NCBI RefSeq assembly: GCF_028867935.1 | Contig: NZ_JAPQNS010000022.1 | Span: 10,526 to 74,525, forward strand | Direction: 5' to 3' | Source of the DNA: Flavobacterium sp. SUN052 | GTDB taxonomy: Bacteria > Bacteroidota > Bacteroidia > Flavobacteriales > Flavobacteriaceae | DNA: 64,000 nt | Shown here: one piece after another, positions 43,102 through 51,633 of the stretch | Layout: each line of letters begins with the position of its first letter | Position numbering within the stretch: the first letter of the stretch is position 1 | The notes under the pieces: model-generated | What the model saw: only the letters and a program-made list of their open reading frames with translations | Told to the model about the DNA's origin: nothing | Database searches by the model: none | Translations under genes and position numbers: made by a program

Positions 43102-45066
43102 TTAGTCAGCGGATTTGTACACGGGCAGAACAATTATGAACGTCGTTCCCTCTCCGGGTCGACTCCGTACATCAATAACGCCGTCGTGGCTTTCGACAAC
43201 GCGCTGAGAAATGGCCAGACCAATTCCCGTGCCGCTATACTGGGTTGCGTCGTGTAAGCGTTGGAAGGGCTGAAAAATTCGATCTTTATATTTCTCATCG
43301 AAGCCGACTCCATTGTCGGCAACCGAGATAACGCAGTAAGTGGCTCCCGATGAAACACCCGTCGGAAGCTCGTCGGGCGTTGCTGAACGCGCCGTAATAT
43401 GCAGCGTCAGCGGCCTGCCAGCCTGCCGAAATTTCAGCGCGTTTGTAATCAGATTCTGAAATAACTGGCCTAATCGGGTGGCACTGCCCAGCACAACGGG
43501 CAAGGGAGACACCTGAACAGTAGTTGATGTCTCCGCAATGGCCATTTCCAAATCACTCATTACGCCGTCAATAACCTGATTGAGGGCAACGGGGGTGTGT
43601 AGATCACGCGGCACAGCTGCCTGCGAATAGGTCAGCAAATCTTTGATCAACTGCCGCATCCGGCTGGCAGCCTTGCTAATACGACGGGTCATATCCCGTT
43701 CACCATCCGACAAATTATCCTGAAACTGATTCAGCAGCAGATCGCTGAATGTCTGAATCTTACGTAAGGGCTCCTGCAAATCGTGGCTGGCCACATATGC
43801 GAAGGAATGTAGGCCCTCATTTGATTGCTGAAGATTTCGATTCAGAGCCTCTAATTCGCGCCGATACTGCCGGTCTTTCGTTACATCTACTGCCGACATT
43901 ACAACCCGCCCATCGGCCTCGGCCAGGGTAACAGCATACTGTCGCTCGGCGTACGTCAACTCGAAAGCCTCGGGCTGTTTGGTTTCAATCACCCGCACGT
44001 ACCGGGTAAGCTCGTCATTGCCACTAGCGTCGGGGCGCAGCGTCAGAAACGATTCCTTTAGCCTGGTACCCGATAAAGAATCCCAGTTAACAAGGGCTTG
44101 GCGATTTGCTCTGACGACCTGGAAGTCAACAATTTGTCCGCTCGGATTACGAATCGGTTCATGTAGCGAAATGGCAGTTTGCGAGTGATCGAGAATCACT
44201 TGCAACAGCTGCGCTTGCCCCTGTTGAGCCAGTTGGGCTTCTCGCTGGGTTGTCACGTTGTTGAATGTAAGCACAATCAGGTCTGTCTCCTGCCGCACCA
44301 CCGATACTTCAAACCAGCCCTTAAATCCGTTTTCGTCCTGGTAATAATACTCGGCCCGTTCCGACTGACCAGTGTCGGCAACTCGGGCATAGAGCGCAAA
44401 AAAGCCGGATTCAACATTACCCGGAAATACGTCGAGCAGTGTGCGCCCAACCAGTTCTTCAGGTTGCTTGAACAGACTATAGATCACAGCGTGATTGGCG
44501 GTTTCCATCCGAAAATCAACAATCTGCCCCTCCTGATTACGGATACTCCGCATTAACAGAATACTATTAAGTGAAGCATCTAGCGTTGCCCGAATTTCCT
44601 CCGCCTGCTTAAAAGCTTTTAACTCCGCCTGCTTTCGGTCCGTGATGTCTATCAACGCAATAACTACACCTGTTAGCAATGGCTCAACCGTCACAGCATA
44701 CCAGCGTCCCGACCTGTCTACAGTATCTGGGCATTCAAACGTGGTGGCGTTATTCGTTTTGAGGGCTGTCCGACACGGTTCGAGCAATTGTTGAGCGATC
44801 ACTGTCTCTGGAAACTCCGTGATCAGCTGACCAATCAGCGAATTGCTTTGTTTGCCAACGAATTGGCTCATTCGTGCATTGACAACCCGGAAGACAAAAT
44901 CAACAGGAGCAACCGATGAACCGTCTGCGGGATCAAACACGGGCTCACAGTAGGCGATATAACCGGGCGATACGTCGAGAATGCCCTGTAGTAGGGTTAC
45001 AGCTTTGGCCGATTCGGTGGTCAACTCCTGATCCTCTTCTTTTTGGTATTTAGAAGCGTGATTCAA
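43102..45066 (-). CDS. Multi-PAS sensor histidine kinase
   Basis: 654 residues, soluble (no membrane helices). Three PAS-type sensor domains lie about residues 30-140, 155-275 and 285-400 (QGILDVSPGYIAYCEP, SLNSILLMRSIRNQEG, LDHSQTAISLHEPIRN). A coiled-coil joins them to HisKA with AYVASHDLQEPLRKIQ (His428), and the HATPase has DNGVGFDEKYKDRIF and GTGIGLAISQRV. The convergent bphO gene ends only 6 nt away. The PAS ligand is unknown. A phytochrome-linked pathway is possible but only by location. Confidence 0.92.
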   Translation of the reverse strand: MNHASKYQKEEDQELTTESAKAVTLLQGILDVSPGYIAYCEPVFDPADGSSVAPVDFVFRVVNARMSQFVGKQSNSLIGQLITEFPETVIAQQLLEPCRTALKTNNATTFECPDTVDRSGRWYAVTVEPLLTGVVIALIDITDRKQAELKAFKQAEEIRATLDASLNSILLMRSIRNQEGQIVDFRMETANHAVIYSLFKQPEELVGRTLLDVFPGNVESGFFALYARVADTGQSERAEYYYQDENGFKGWFEVSVVRQETDLIVLTFNNVTTQREAQLAQQGQAQLLQVILDHSQTAISLHEPIRNPSGQIVDFQVVRANRQALVNWDSLSGTRLKESFLTLRPDASGNDELTRYVRVIETKQPEAFELTYAERQYAVTLAEADGRVVMSAVDVTKDRQYRRELEALNRNLQQSNEGLHSFAYVASHDLQEPLRKIQTFSDLLLNQFQDNLSDGERDMTRRISKAASRMRQLIKDLLTYSQAAVPRDLHTPVALNQVIDGVMSDLEMAIAETSTTVQVSPLPVVLGSATRLGQLFQNLITNALKFRQAGRPLTLHITARSATPDELPTGVSSGATYCVISVADNGVGFDEKYKDRIFQPFQRLHDATQYSGTGIGLAISQRVVESHDGVIDVRSRPGEGTTFIIVLPVYKSAD

Positions 45067-45315
45067 TGACGAATAAGTTGCTACTACACAAATATAAGGT
45101 CTATCTACAAAAAGGTATAAAAAACGTTACGACTTTGATAACTTCCATTGGTAAGGTCGGTCGGCCGGATTAAATGCTATCGGCGATTCGTCAACAATCG
45201 CCATAAATTCAACAGAAAAACCATGAATCACACAACTGATTGCTGAAAAGGGCCGCGTGTAGCGTTACTTAACCAGACACTAGTTTCCTCCCGAATCAAC
45301 TGCTTTTAAACGACA

Positions 45316-45834
45316 ATGATGCTAACAAGAATTGGCCTCGTAATCTGTGTGCTATCCACCCTAGCCTTTAGGCTTAAGCCAGACTCATCCTTTAACCGAT
45401 CGTCTATTTCACGGTCTAGCCAACAGTCTCCGGTAATGAAACAGGAAGTTGATCAGCTCCTGGCGGCCACGAATCAGGCGCGGGCGGCCAAACGGATGAC
45501 TCAATTACAACAGGATTCTAAACTAATGACGGCAGCTCAGCAATATGCCGAGCGGATGGCGGCCGAAGATGAATTATCTCACACGCTCGGTGGTCTTCGT
45601 CTACCGGATAAAGCCCGACAGGTAGGCTATGCTTTCCGAAAACTCAGCGAGAATATTGCTTATAACACCGAGTTGAATAGTCGGTTTGTAGTTAATGAGC
45701 AATGGATGAAGTCGAAAGGTCATCGACAAAACCTAATGGCGAGTGATATTAGCCAGATCGGTATTGGGATCGCCGGACCCAGCAAGCGGACTCAGCGGTA
45801 TTATTATTGTCAGATCTTTGGTCAGCCTTTGTAG
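45316..45834 (+). CDS. CAP/SCP-like domain protein, exported
   Basis: 172 residues; the first ATG is chosen, with a second two codons later. The hydrophobic N-terminus (IGLVICVLSTLAFRL) is an export signal. The CAP (cysteine-rich secretory/PR-1) core is recognised by LAATNQARAAKRMTQLQQD, AAQQYAERMAAEDELSHTLG, FRKLSENIAYN and WMKSKGHRQNLMAS, including the His and Glu of the CAP cavity. Bacterial CAP proteins are secreted or surface proteins whose activity is rarely known. Confidence 0.88.
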   Translation: MMLTRIGLVICVLSTLAFRLKPDSSFNRSSISRSSQQSPVMKQEVDQLLAATNQARAAKRMTQLQQDSKLMTAAQQYAERMAAEDELSHTLGGLRLPDKARQVGYAFRKLSENIAYNTELNSRFVVNEQWMKSKGHRQNLMASDISQIGIGIAGPSKRTQRYYYCQIFGQPL

Positions 45835-45875
45835 GAGAGGGGTGCTAGTCGAAAGACCTCAATGAATATTTCTGA

Positions 45876-45908
45876 TTCAGCCACCGAACTAACTGAACGG
45901 TGGCTGAA
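45876..45908. terminator. Hairpin terminator between CAP protein and DinB protein
   Basis: TTCAGCCACCG pairs with CGGTGGCTGAA around an 11-nt loop, between convergent genes; the T run is weak. Confidence 0.55.
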
Positions 45909-45921
45909 CCAGACGGTAACC

Positions 45922-46419
45922 TTAGGAGCGATCCCAGAAAGCAGGAGGCTCAATACCTAACGTGCGTAGATAAACATACGCCTGAGCACGGTGGTGAATC
46001 TCATTATCTATAACGTACAGAATGAACCAATAGATGGTGCCTTCGTACTGACCAAAAGCCACATCGACTTCCTGAAAACGAGACGGCTGAATTTGGGGCC
46101 ACAGTTCATCAATCTGCTGAGTCACCTGATCCCACTGGTCCAGCACCTGCTCTTTGGAACTAGCCTGTAGGGTTTGAAACGAATCCCACTGGCCCGTAGC
46201 AACGCCCTGAACACCCGCCCCGGCCATGCCTAGTATCTCAGCGATCAATTCTGAGCAAGGCCGCATGCCACCCAGCGTGTAGGTGAAAAACTGATCGGCG
46301 GGAAAGGCTTCGATCAGTTTGCGGGTAAGTCGGCGGTGACCTTGCCAATGTTCAAGGAGTTGCTGAGACGAGAGAAACATCTGGTCCAACGCTGGTTCAA
46401 GTTGCTTTGTGTTATCCAT
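45922..46419 (-). CDS. DinB-family protein
   Basis: 165 residues from ATG 46419 (MDNTKQLEP). A four-helix DinB fold is indicated by QQLLEHWQGHRRLTRKLIEA and FILYVIDNEIHHRAQAYVYL, where the metal-binding His residues of the YfiT/DinB superfamily lie in EIHHRAQ. Members are thiol-transferase-like or stress-related; no function can be assigned here. Confidence 0.85.
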   Translation of the reverse strand: MDNTKQLEPALDQMFLSSQQLLEHWQGHRRLTRKLIEAFPADQFFTYTLGGMRPCSELIAEILGMAGAGVQGVATGQWDSFQTLQASSKEQVLDQWDQVTQQIDELWPQIQPSRFQEVDVAFGQYEGTIYWFILYVIDNEIHHRAQAYVYLRTLGIEPPAFWDRS

Positions 46420-46952
46420 GATTTGACAGTTTTGAGGGGTGACCCTGTATTGACAATACAAAGAAAAAGAGGGGTAGTGACAGCCCTATGTCAGTAGTGA
46501 ATTCGGCTCATTGAATTCAGGTCTGTTTGATGATCTTAACCGGTTGAGATCCTCCCGAAAGATGAGTACATAACTGAGCCCAGTCATACAGATCACTGCT
46601 CGATTGCATCTGCGCTATTAACATGCGAATTGCCGCTCAGCGGAAAGATCTGGTCAAACGGCTCTTTCTCCTCGGTAGCATTTGAATCTTTCCTAATGAA
46701 ACGCGAGCCGTCACCTCTTTCAATGGCGCAGGTCACCCCTCATTTTATATTCGATAGCCTAAACTCGTTGTCAGCGCTTATTGACGACGATCCCGAAAAA
46801 TAGCTGTGAGCAATTCATGCTGCGCTACTGCCAATTGACGAGCCTACTACACCAGTTGGCGCAGAAGAGCGTTGAGTTGCCCCGGCTCACCCGCCAATTT
46901 TATCCCGGCAGTGATTACTAATGCTGCTACTGAACAGACAAAAACAACACTC
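46420..46952. other. Intergenic region without a clear gene
   Basis: About 530 bp between divergent genes. No convincing ORF, tRNA or structured repeat was seen on either strand. It may hold the promoters of the two neighbours or a decayed gene. Confidence 0.5.
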
Positions 46953-47771
46953 ATGAACTTCTTTCAATCTTTCCGCGCCATTGCTGGCACTGGACTCCTG
47001 CTGCTGGGTACTTTTGTTACCCTTACCGCCTGTGAAACTAACTCTGCCGATTCAGATAACGTGGTTCCCGACCCCGGTAACGGTTCTGGTGCTGCTGGAA
47101 AAGCGGGCTACTTGATTGGTAAAGTAACCGACCCACAAGGCCGACCGCTATCCCGCGCTACCGTCTTTACTGACAATACCGTGTTCAAAGGCCGGGGCGA
47201 TGAAGTCAACACAGCCTCAGACGGTACGTATAGTGTGCAACTAGTAAAGGATTTAGGTCAGTGGATCGCCAAAGGATACATTCTGAAGCAGTATAACGAC
47301 CGAGTTTATAAGATCAATCTCGACCCCGAAAACCCTGATTCGTTTACCGATGCCGAAAAGCCCGTCCGTAATTTCCAATGGAAGCTCACCGGCCACATCC
47401 CCGACCTTAGCCTGGACCTTTATTATGGTGGCACGATGGAAATGTCGCGTGACCTGAATGCAAATGACCTGCGCGATAATGAAAACATCGAGTTTACTTT
47501 CACCCCAGTTGGCCCACTGATCGACGGCTCTACAGGTAAAACGCTGACCCTGCGGGCTAAGAAGCGTTACGACACCTTCCTGAAAGATATCCCTATAGGT
47601 CGTTATAAAGTGACGGCAGTGTACAAACCCACTGGTGAAGCGTTACGGGTATGTGATTACTACAATGATTTCGACTATAACTACGCCCCTGCGGTAACCG
47701 TTGACTTTACTGGTCGCGAATCGGCTACCCGCACCAACATGATGGGCATCAGCTACACCAACCGGAAATAA
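46953..47771 (+). CDS. Exported lipoprotein with carboxypeptidase-regulatory-like domain
   Basis: 272 residues from ATG 46953 (MNFFQSFRAIAG). The lipobox is FVTLTAC. After a short linker comes a beta domain GYLIGKVTDPQGRPLSRATVF, typical of carboxypeptidase-regulatory-like/TonB-N-terminal repeats. The last ~110 residues are not recognised (YKVTAVYKPTGEALRVCDYY). Probably an outer-membrane surface lipoprotein of unknown role. Confidence 0.75.
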   Translation: MNFFQSFRAIAGTGLLLLGTFVTLTACETNSADSDNVVPDPGNGSGAAGKAGYLIGKVTDPQGRPLSRATVFTDNTVFKGRGDEVNTASDGTYSVQLVKDLGQWIAKGYILKQYNDRVYKINLDPENPDSFTDAEKPVRNFQWKLTGHIPDLSLDLYYGGTMEMSRDLNANDLRDNENIEFTFTPVGPLIDGSTGKTLTLRAKKRYDTFLKDIPIGRYKVTAVYKPTGEALRVCDYYNDFDYNYAPAVTVDFTGRESATRTNMMGISYTNRK

Positions 47772-47829
47772 CATACAACCATTGTGAATTGGGGACGTCC
47801 ATCTCATTAACAGGCAAGCGAATAGAGAA

Positions 47830-47858
47830 AAAGCGGGCCAATATCATCGGCCCGCTTT
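47830..47858 (+). terminator. Terminator after exported lipoprotein
   Basis: AAAGCGGGCC pairs with GGCCCGCTTT around a 9-nt loop. Confidence 0.75.
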
Positions 47859-48100
47859 AAAGTACATCAATTTGAAAAAAACCTCTAAAAGAGGACACAA
47901 GTATACACTTGTCAATTATATTGCTTCCAACAAGTTATCATATGATCTAATAAAGGAATATAAACAATAAATAAACCCCCATTACCCTGTGATGATGCTT
48001 TATTCAGTTTACACTTGTCAGTGCGTTTTGTTTACCCAACTTTTGGGATTCATCCATTGATACTCCTTTGTCTTCTTATATCATTGCATACATAGGCAAT

Positions 48101-48141
48101 AAAAAACGCCTAACCAGCTGTTGTCAGCTAATTAGGCGTTT
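48101..48141 (-). terminator. Terminator of tRNA-Leu
   Basis: AAACGCCTAA pairs with TTAGGCGTTT, enclosing an inner stem AGCTG/CAGCT. On the minus strand a T run follows the stem. Confidence 0.8.
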
Positions 48142-48144
48142 AGG

Positions 48145-48232
48145 TGGTACCAGGAGCGGGAGTCGAACCCGCACGGGCTTTAGGCCCACAGGATTTTAAG
48201 TCCGGCGTGTCTACCAATTCCACCATCCCGGC
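48145..48232 (-). tRNA. tRNA-Leu(UAA)
   Basis: On the minus strand the 88-nt sequence begins GCCGGGATGG and ends in encoded CCA. The anticodon loop CTTAAAA gives TAA, and a class II variable arm (GTGGGCCTAAAGCCCGT) is present. This leucine tRNA has no intron, unlike its cyanobacterial counterpart. Confidence 0.95.
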
Positions 48233-48266
48233 ATTTACTCACTTACCCGACAAGCGGGTCACTTAC

Positions 48267-48310
48267 AAAAAAAGCACCGTTGGTCGCGATAGCCGGCCCG
48301 GTGCTTTTTT
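48267..48310 (-). terminator. Terminator between tRNA-Gly and tRNA-Leu
   Basis: AAAGCACC pairs with GGTGCTTT with an internal GC-rich part; the minus strand has a T run after the stem, just beyond tRNA-Gly. Confidence 0.75.
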
Positions 48311-48311
48311 G

Positions 48312-48387
48312 TGGAGCGAAAGACGGGGTTCGAACCCGCGACCTCGACCTTGGCAAGGTCGCGCTCTACCAGCTGAGCTACTTTCGC
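48312..48387 (-). tRNA. tRNA-Gly(GCC)
   Basis: On the minus strand GCGAAAGTAGCTCAGCTGG begins the tRNA, the anticodon loop is TTGCCAA (GCC), and CCA is encoded at the end. All stems pair. Confidence 0.96.
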
Positions 48388-48424
48388 GTTGACAATCCGG
48401 CGTTGTTCTGCTGAATTGTGGGTA

Positions 48425-48455
48425 CAAAAGTAAGGGTCTTTCTAGTGTTTGTCAA
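48425..48455 (-). promoter_or_regulatory. Promoter of tRNA-Gly
   Basis: On the minus strand TTG, a 20-bp spacer and TACTTTTG match the Bacteroidota promoter. The tRNA starts 38 nt downstream. Confidence 0.7.
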
Positions 48456-48550
48456 GTATGAAGATTAAAAAAATTTGCAGCTTGTACCTTACAGTTTGTG
48501 GATCAGGAGCTTGAGCAGGCAATATTTTTTTAAATTCACCGCTCTCATCG

Positions 48551-49408
48551 TCATTTCATCAGCAGCAATGTCAAGAAAAAGCCATTTAGGCCGATACAGG
48601 CCAGAATTGTCATGCGCATTGCCGAGCGAAAATCAGCTCGGGTAGCATCCTGGCGGACGCGTAGGTACCACAGGCAGAAAAATACCATAGCGGGTAGAAT
48701 AAACGCCAACAGCAGGTAGAATGGAGAGCGGCCCTCAAAATAAACATAGAATCCCGTCATAGAACAGGCAAAAACCAGAAAGGCACATAAAAACGTACCT
48801 TGTATACCAAGCAGACGGCTTAGGGTAAGATCACCCCGGCGAGCGTCTTCGGCATGCTGGTAAATTTGAGTGAGCGGATACATGGCCATCACGTTGAACG
48901 TACAGAGTAAGCTAGCTAGCGTCGTTCGGGCAGTGAACAATTGATCGAGGGGGATGTTATTAATGGCTTGGAGCGTCATGAGATACGTAAAACCTCCCTG
49001 GAAATAGCTAACAATGAGCCAACTCCAGACGGGGTATTTTTTCAGACGAATTCGGTCGTGGCTGTAGGCTTTAGAGATAAGGCCGTAAATGAGCAGGTAA
49101 AGCATAAATGGCCAGCCAATAAACGCCCCTAGTAACAACGCTGCAATGTCGAGGCCCCAGGCCACATAATGAAGTGTTTGATCGACGGGAGGTGGGTTCT
49201 CTAATATCCCGATACTTTCCTCATCTTTATCAAAAAAACTGTTGTAGGCATTGCTGGCGGGGTACAACAGAAAATGCAGGATGAAAGCAACCAATACCGA
49301 ATGGGTTACGTCGGGTGTTTCTGACTGACTCAGCGCGAACCAGAATACCGGCAGCAAAAACAGGGAAAAAGGAAGCCGGAGATGAAGTAAAATGGACCGC
49401 AGCGTCAT
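48551..49408 (-). CDS. UbiA-superfamily prenyltransferase
   Basis: 285 residues from ATG 49408 (MTLRSILLHLRLP). Eight or nine hydrophobic helices. The first Asp-rich motif is NAYNSFFDKDEESIG, a variant of NDxxDxxxD, and the second region is YSHDRIRLKKYPVWSWLIVS. UbiA enzymes attach prenyl chains to aromatic or polyketide rings in the membrane. It is transcribed divergently from a type III polyketide synthase with only ~90 bp between them, so a joint pathway is likely. Confidence 0.85.
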   Translation of the reverse strand: MTLRSILLHLRLPFSLFLLPVFWFALSQSETPDVTHSVLVAFILHFLLYPASNAYNSFFDKDEESIGILENPPPVDQTLHYVAWGLDIAALLLGAFIGWPFMLYLLIYGLISKAYSHDRIRLKKYPVWSWLIVSYFQGGFTYLMTLQAINNIPLDQLFTARTTLASLLCTFNVMAMYPLTQIYQHAEDARRGDLTLSRLLGIQGTFLCAFLVFACSMTGFYVYFEGRSPFYLLLAFILPAMVFFCLWYLRVRQDATRADFRSAMRMTILACIGLNGFFLTLLLMK

Positions 49409-49500
49409 GAATGTATAAAGAGAATACGAAGTGCCAGATAAAAGTATAACATTAACAAAATACGGTCGGTTATACGGTACACAACCTTTGTTGTTGAATT

Positions 49501-50787
49501 TTGGAGACTCACACACACGAATATAGCGCATATATAACAGCCATTGGCACGGCTGTACCGCAGTATGCGGTTCCCCAGATGCAGATTGCCGAGTTTATGG
49601 CTGATGCAATGGATTTTGATGAACGCGACCGTAGGCGATTAAACGCCCTGTACCGACAAACCCGAATCGAAAAGCGACATTCTGTTTTACCAGATTACAA
49701 CCTCAAAAACGGCGACTATTCGTTTTATCCTAACGCACCAGGTTTGGAGCCTTTTCCGACGGTGAGCCAGCGAATGGCTATCTACCGGCAGGAGGCTGTT
49801 CCCCTAGCGCAACGAGCCATTGAAAATTGCCTAGCTGAGCAACCCGATTTCGACCGGCAAACCATCACGCACTTGATTGTAGTGAGTTGTACAGGCTTGT
49901 ATGCTCCCGGTCCCGATATTGAGTTAATCGAGGTGTTGGGCTTACCAACGACAACCCAGCGGTTAGCGATCAACTTTATGGGTTGCTACGGAGCCTTCAA
50001 CGGCCTTAAAACGGCCGACGCTATTGTTCGGGCCGATGTCGACGCCAAAGTGCTGGTGGTGTGCGTAGAACTGTGTACGCTCCACTTTCAGAAAAAGCCC
50101 GAAACCGATCACCTACTTTCCAATGCGCTTTTTGCCGATGGTGCAGCGGCTGTGCTGGTCGAAGGAGAATCACAACTAGGCTCAATGCTCCCAGGGTCAA
50201 CACTCCGTGGTCCGGCGTTCCGTGGTCCGGCACTCCGCGGTCCGGCACTCCGGCTTCGGTCATTTTACAGTGATTTATTTCTGGAAGGAAAAGCCGAAAT
50301 GGCCTGGCACGTGAGTGATTTTGGCTTCGAAATGACGCTGACCTCAGAGGTGCCGCGCTACATTCAACAGGGTATTGGCGAACTGCTGTCACGACTGCTG
50401 CGAAAAAGCGGATTGACTATCGGCGACATCGACCTGTATGCTATTCACCCCGGCGGCCGAAAAATATTAGAGGTCATTGAAAAGCAGCTGGGCATCGACG
50501 CAACCGACGATCGCTTTGCCTACGAGGTATTGCGGGACTTCGGCAATATGTCGTCAGCAACCGTGCTGTTTGTTCTCAAAAATATATGGCGGAGCCTGCT
50601 GACCGCTCAAGGCACGGATCAACTGCTCGGTTCAGAGCCCGATACAACCAACGGTCAGCATATTCTGAGTTGTGCATTTGGCCCCGGATTGACTCTCGAA
50701 TCCATGATTCTGGAAGTCATCAGTCGCCCTGCCGAGCCCTTCACTACTTTGTCAGCACTTTCCACGGAAGCAGTCCCCATCGACTGA
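49501..50787 (+). CDS. Type III polyketide synthase with a pentapeptide repeat insertion
   Basis: 428 residues. The catalytic triad is complete: Cys162 in INFMGCYGAFNG, His316 in YAIHPGGRK and Asn349 in DFGNMSSATV. CHS-type enzymes use Cys, His and Asn to load acyl-CoA and condense malonyl-CoA. The start must be TTG 49501 (or ATT), as a stop lies one codon upstream and no ATG precedes the conserved YITAIGTAVPQY. Residues ~230-252 contain (L/F)RGPA three times, shifting His and Asn by about 15 residues relative to plant chalcone synthase numbering. The 3' end overlaps the convergent glycosyltransferase gene by 44 nt. The product is unknown: alkylpyrone, resorcinol or quinone types are possible. 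Confidence 0.92.
   Translation: METHTHEYSAYITAIGTAVPQYAVPQMQIAEFMADAMDFDERDRRRLNALYRQTRIEKRHSVLPDYNLKNGDYSFYPNAPGLEPFPTVSQRMAIYRQEAVPLAQRAIENCLAEQPDFDRQTITHLIVVSCTGLYAPGPDIELIEVLGLPTTTQRLAINFMGCYGAFNGLKTADAIVRADVDAKVLVVCVELCTLHFQKKPETDHLLSNALFADGAAAVLVEGESQLGSMLPGSTLRGPAFRGPALRGPALRLRSFYSDLFLEGKAEMAWHVSDFGFEMTLTSEVPRYIQQGIGELLSRLLRKSGLTIGDIDLYAIHPGGRKILEVIEKQLGIDATDDRFAYEVLRDFGNMSSATVLFVLKNIWRSLLTAQGTDQLLGSEPDTTNGQHILSCAFGPGLTLESMILEVISRPAEPFTTLSALSTEAVPID
50203..50252 (+). repeat. 15-bp tandem repeat inside the type III PKS gene
   Basis: Three copies of YTCCGYGGTCCGGCR (50203, 50218 and 50233), then a partial fourth, all in frame and coding (L/F)RGPA units. Few mismatches between copies suggest recent expansion. 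Confidence 0.85.
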
Positions 50788-51487
50788 GCCGGTAGCGTAG
50801 CGAAACCCCCAACACGCCCAAACCGTAGATTGAACTGCGCCGGAAGTTGATCGACGAAGCTTCTTTGAAGTATTTGGTTGGACAGGTCACCTCGGCAATT
50901 TCAAAGCCCTTGAAAAAAATCTGGGCAATCATTTCATTGTCAAAAATGAAGTCGTCGGAGTTGTGCGTGAAGTCTAAAGCACGAAGTACCTCTGCTGAAA
51001 ACGCCCGGTAGCCGGTGTGATATTCCGACAGTTTCTGATTCATCAGAATATTTTGGGTAAGCGTCAGAAACCGGTTGGCAATGTATTTATACATAGGCAT
51101 CCCGCCTTTCAACGCCCCTTTACCCAGAATCCGCGAAGCAAAAACAACTGGGTATAAGTCATTACCAATAATCGAAATCATAGCGGTCAGTAGCAGGGGC
51201 GTATATTGATAATCGGGGTGAAGCATCACCACAATATCTCCGCCTAATTCGAGCGCTTTGCTGTAGCAGGTTTTTTGATTACCGCCGTACCCTTTATTAC
51301 GGTCGTGCCTGATTACGTGGGTGATACCCAGCCGTTGAGCTTCTTCAACCGTATTATCCGGACTAAAGTCGTCGACCAGGATAACTTCATCAACAATATC
51401 AAATGGAATTTCGCGGTAGGTACGTTCCAGAGTAAGGGCAGCCCGGTAGGCAGGCATGACCACAATTACTTTCTTGCCATTAAACAT
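50744..51487 (-). CDS. Family 2 glycosyltransferase (dolichyl/polyprenyl-phosphate sugar synthase-like)
   Basis: 247 residues of GT-A fold: IVVMPAYRAALTLERTYREI, VDEVILVDDFSPDNT (DDD nucleotide-sugar site) and IVVMLHPDYQYTP with the DxD-like metal motif. No C-terminal membrane helices. This matches soluble polyprenyl-phosphate mannose/glucose synthase-like enzymes that add a sugar to lipid carriers. The 3' ends of this gene and the PKS overlap on opposite strands, which is uncommon. Confidence 0.85.
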   Translation of the reverse strand: MFNGKKVIVVMPAYRAALTLERTYREIPFDIVDEVILVDDFSPDNTVEEAQRLGITHVIRHDRNKGYGGNQKTCYSKALELGGDIVVMLHPDYQYTPLLLTAMISIIGNDLYPVVFASRILGKGALKGGMPMYKYIANRFLTLTQNILMNQKLSEYHTGYRAFSAEVLRALDFTHNSDDFIFDNEMIAQIFFKGFEIAEVTCPTKYFKEASSINFRRSSIYGLGVLGVSLRYRLSRWGLLPWKVLTK

Positions 51488-51633
51488 GTCCCAAAACTAA
51501 GCACACTAAAGGTTTATATCAACACTGAGTATGGTGCGGGGCGTTTCTTTGCCCATATTGCGCCGTTTTTCCACCAGCTGACCAACTTTTATGGAGGTAA
51601 GCCAGTTGTTTAGTTGATTGACCTGCAAAAACT

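Larger units (their letters stand above)
47772..48144. other. Intergenic region with terminators, AT-rich
   Basis: Contains a hairpin terminator at 47830 for the preceding gene and the tRNA-Leu terminator at 48101. Between them is AT-rich sequence with TACACTTGTCA occurring twice (about 47905 and 48011). No ORF seen. Confidence 0.5.

Noticed and set aside
48145..48232. Intron in tRNA-Leu(UAA), the usual host of IC3 introns
   Set aside because: The gene is continuous with a normal anticodon loop, so only the initiator tRNA carries an intron here.
50021..50392. 123-residue minus-strand ORF within the PKS gene, with repeated GVPDHG
   Set aside because: It is the antisense reading of the tandem repeat in the PKS gene.
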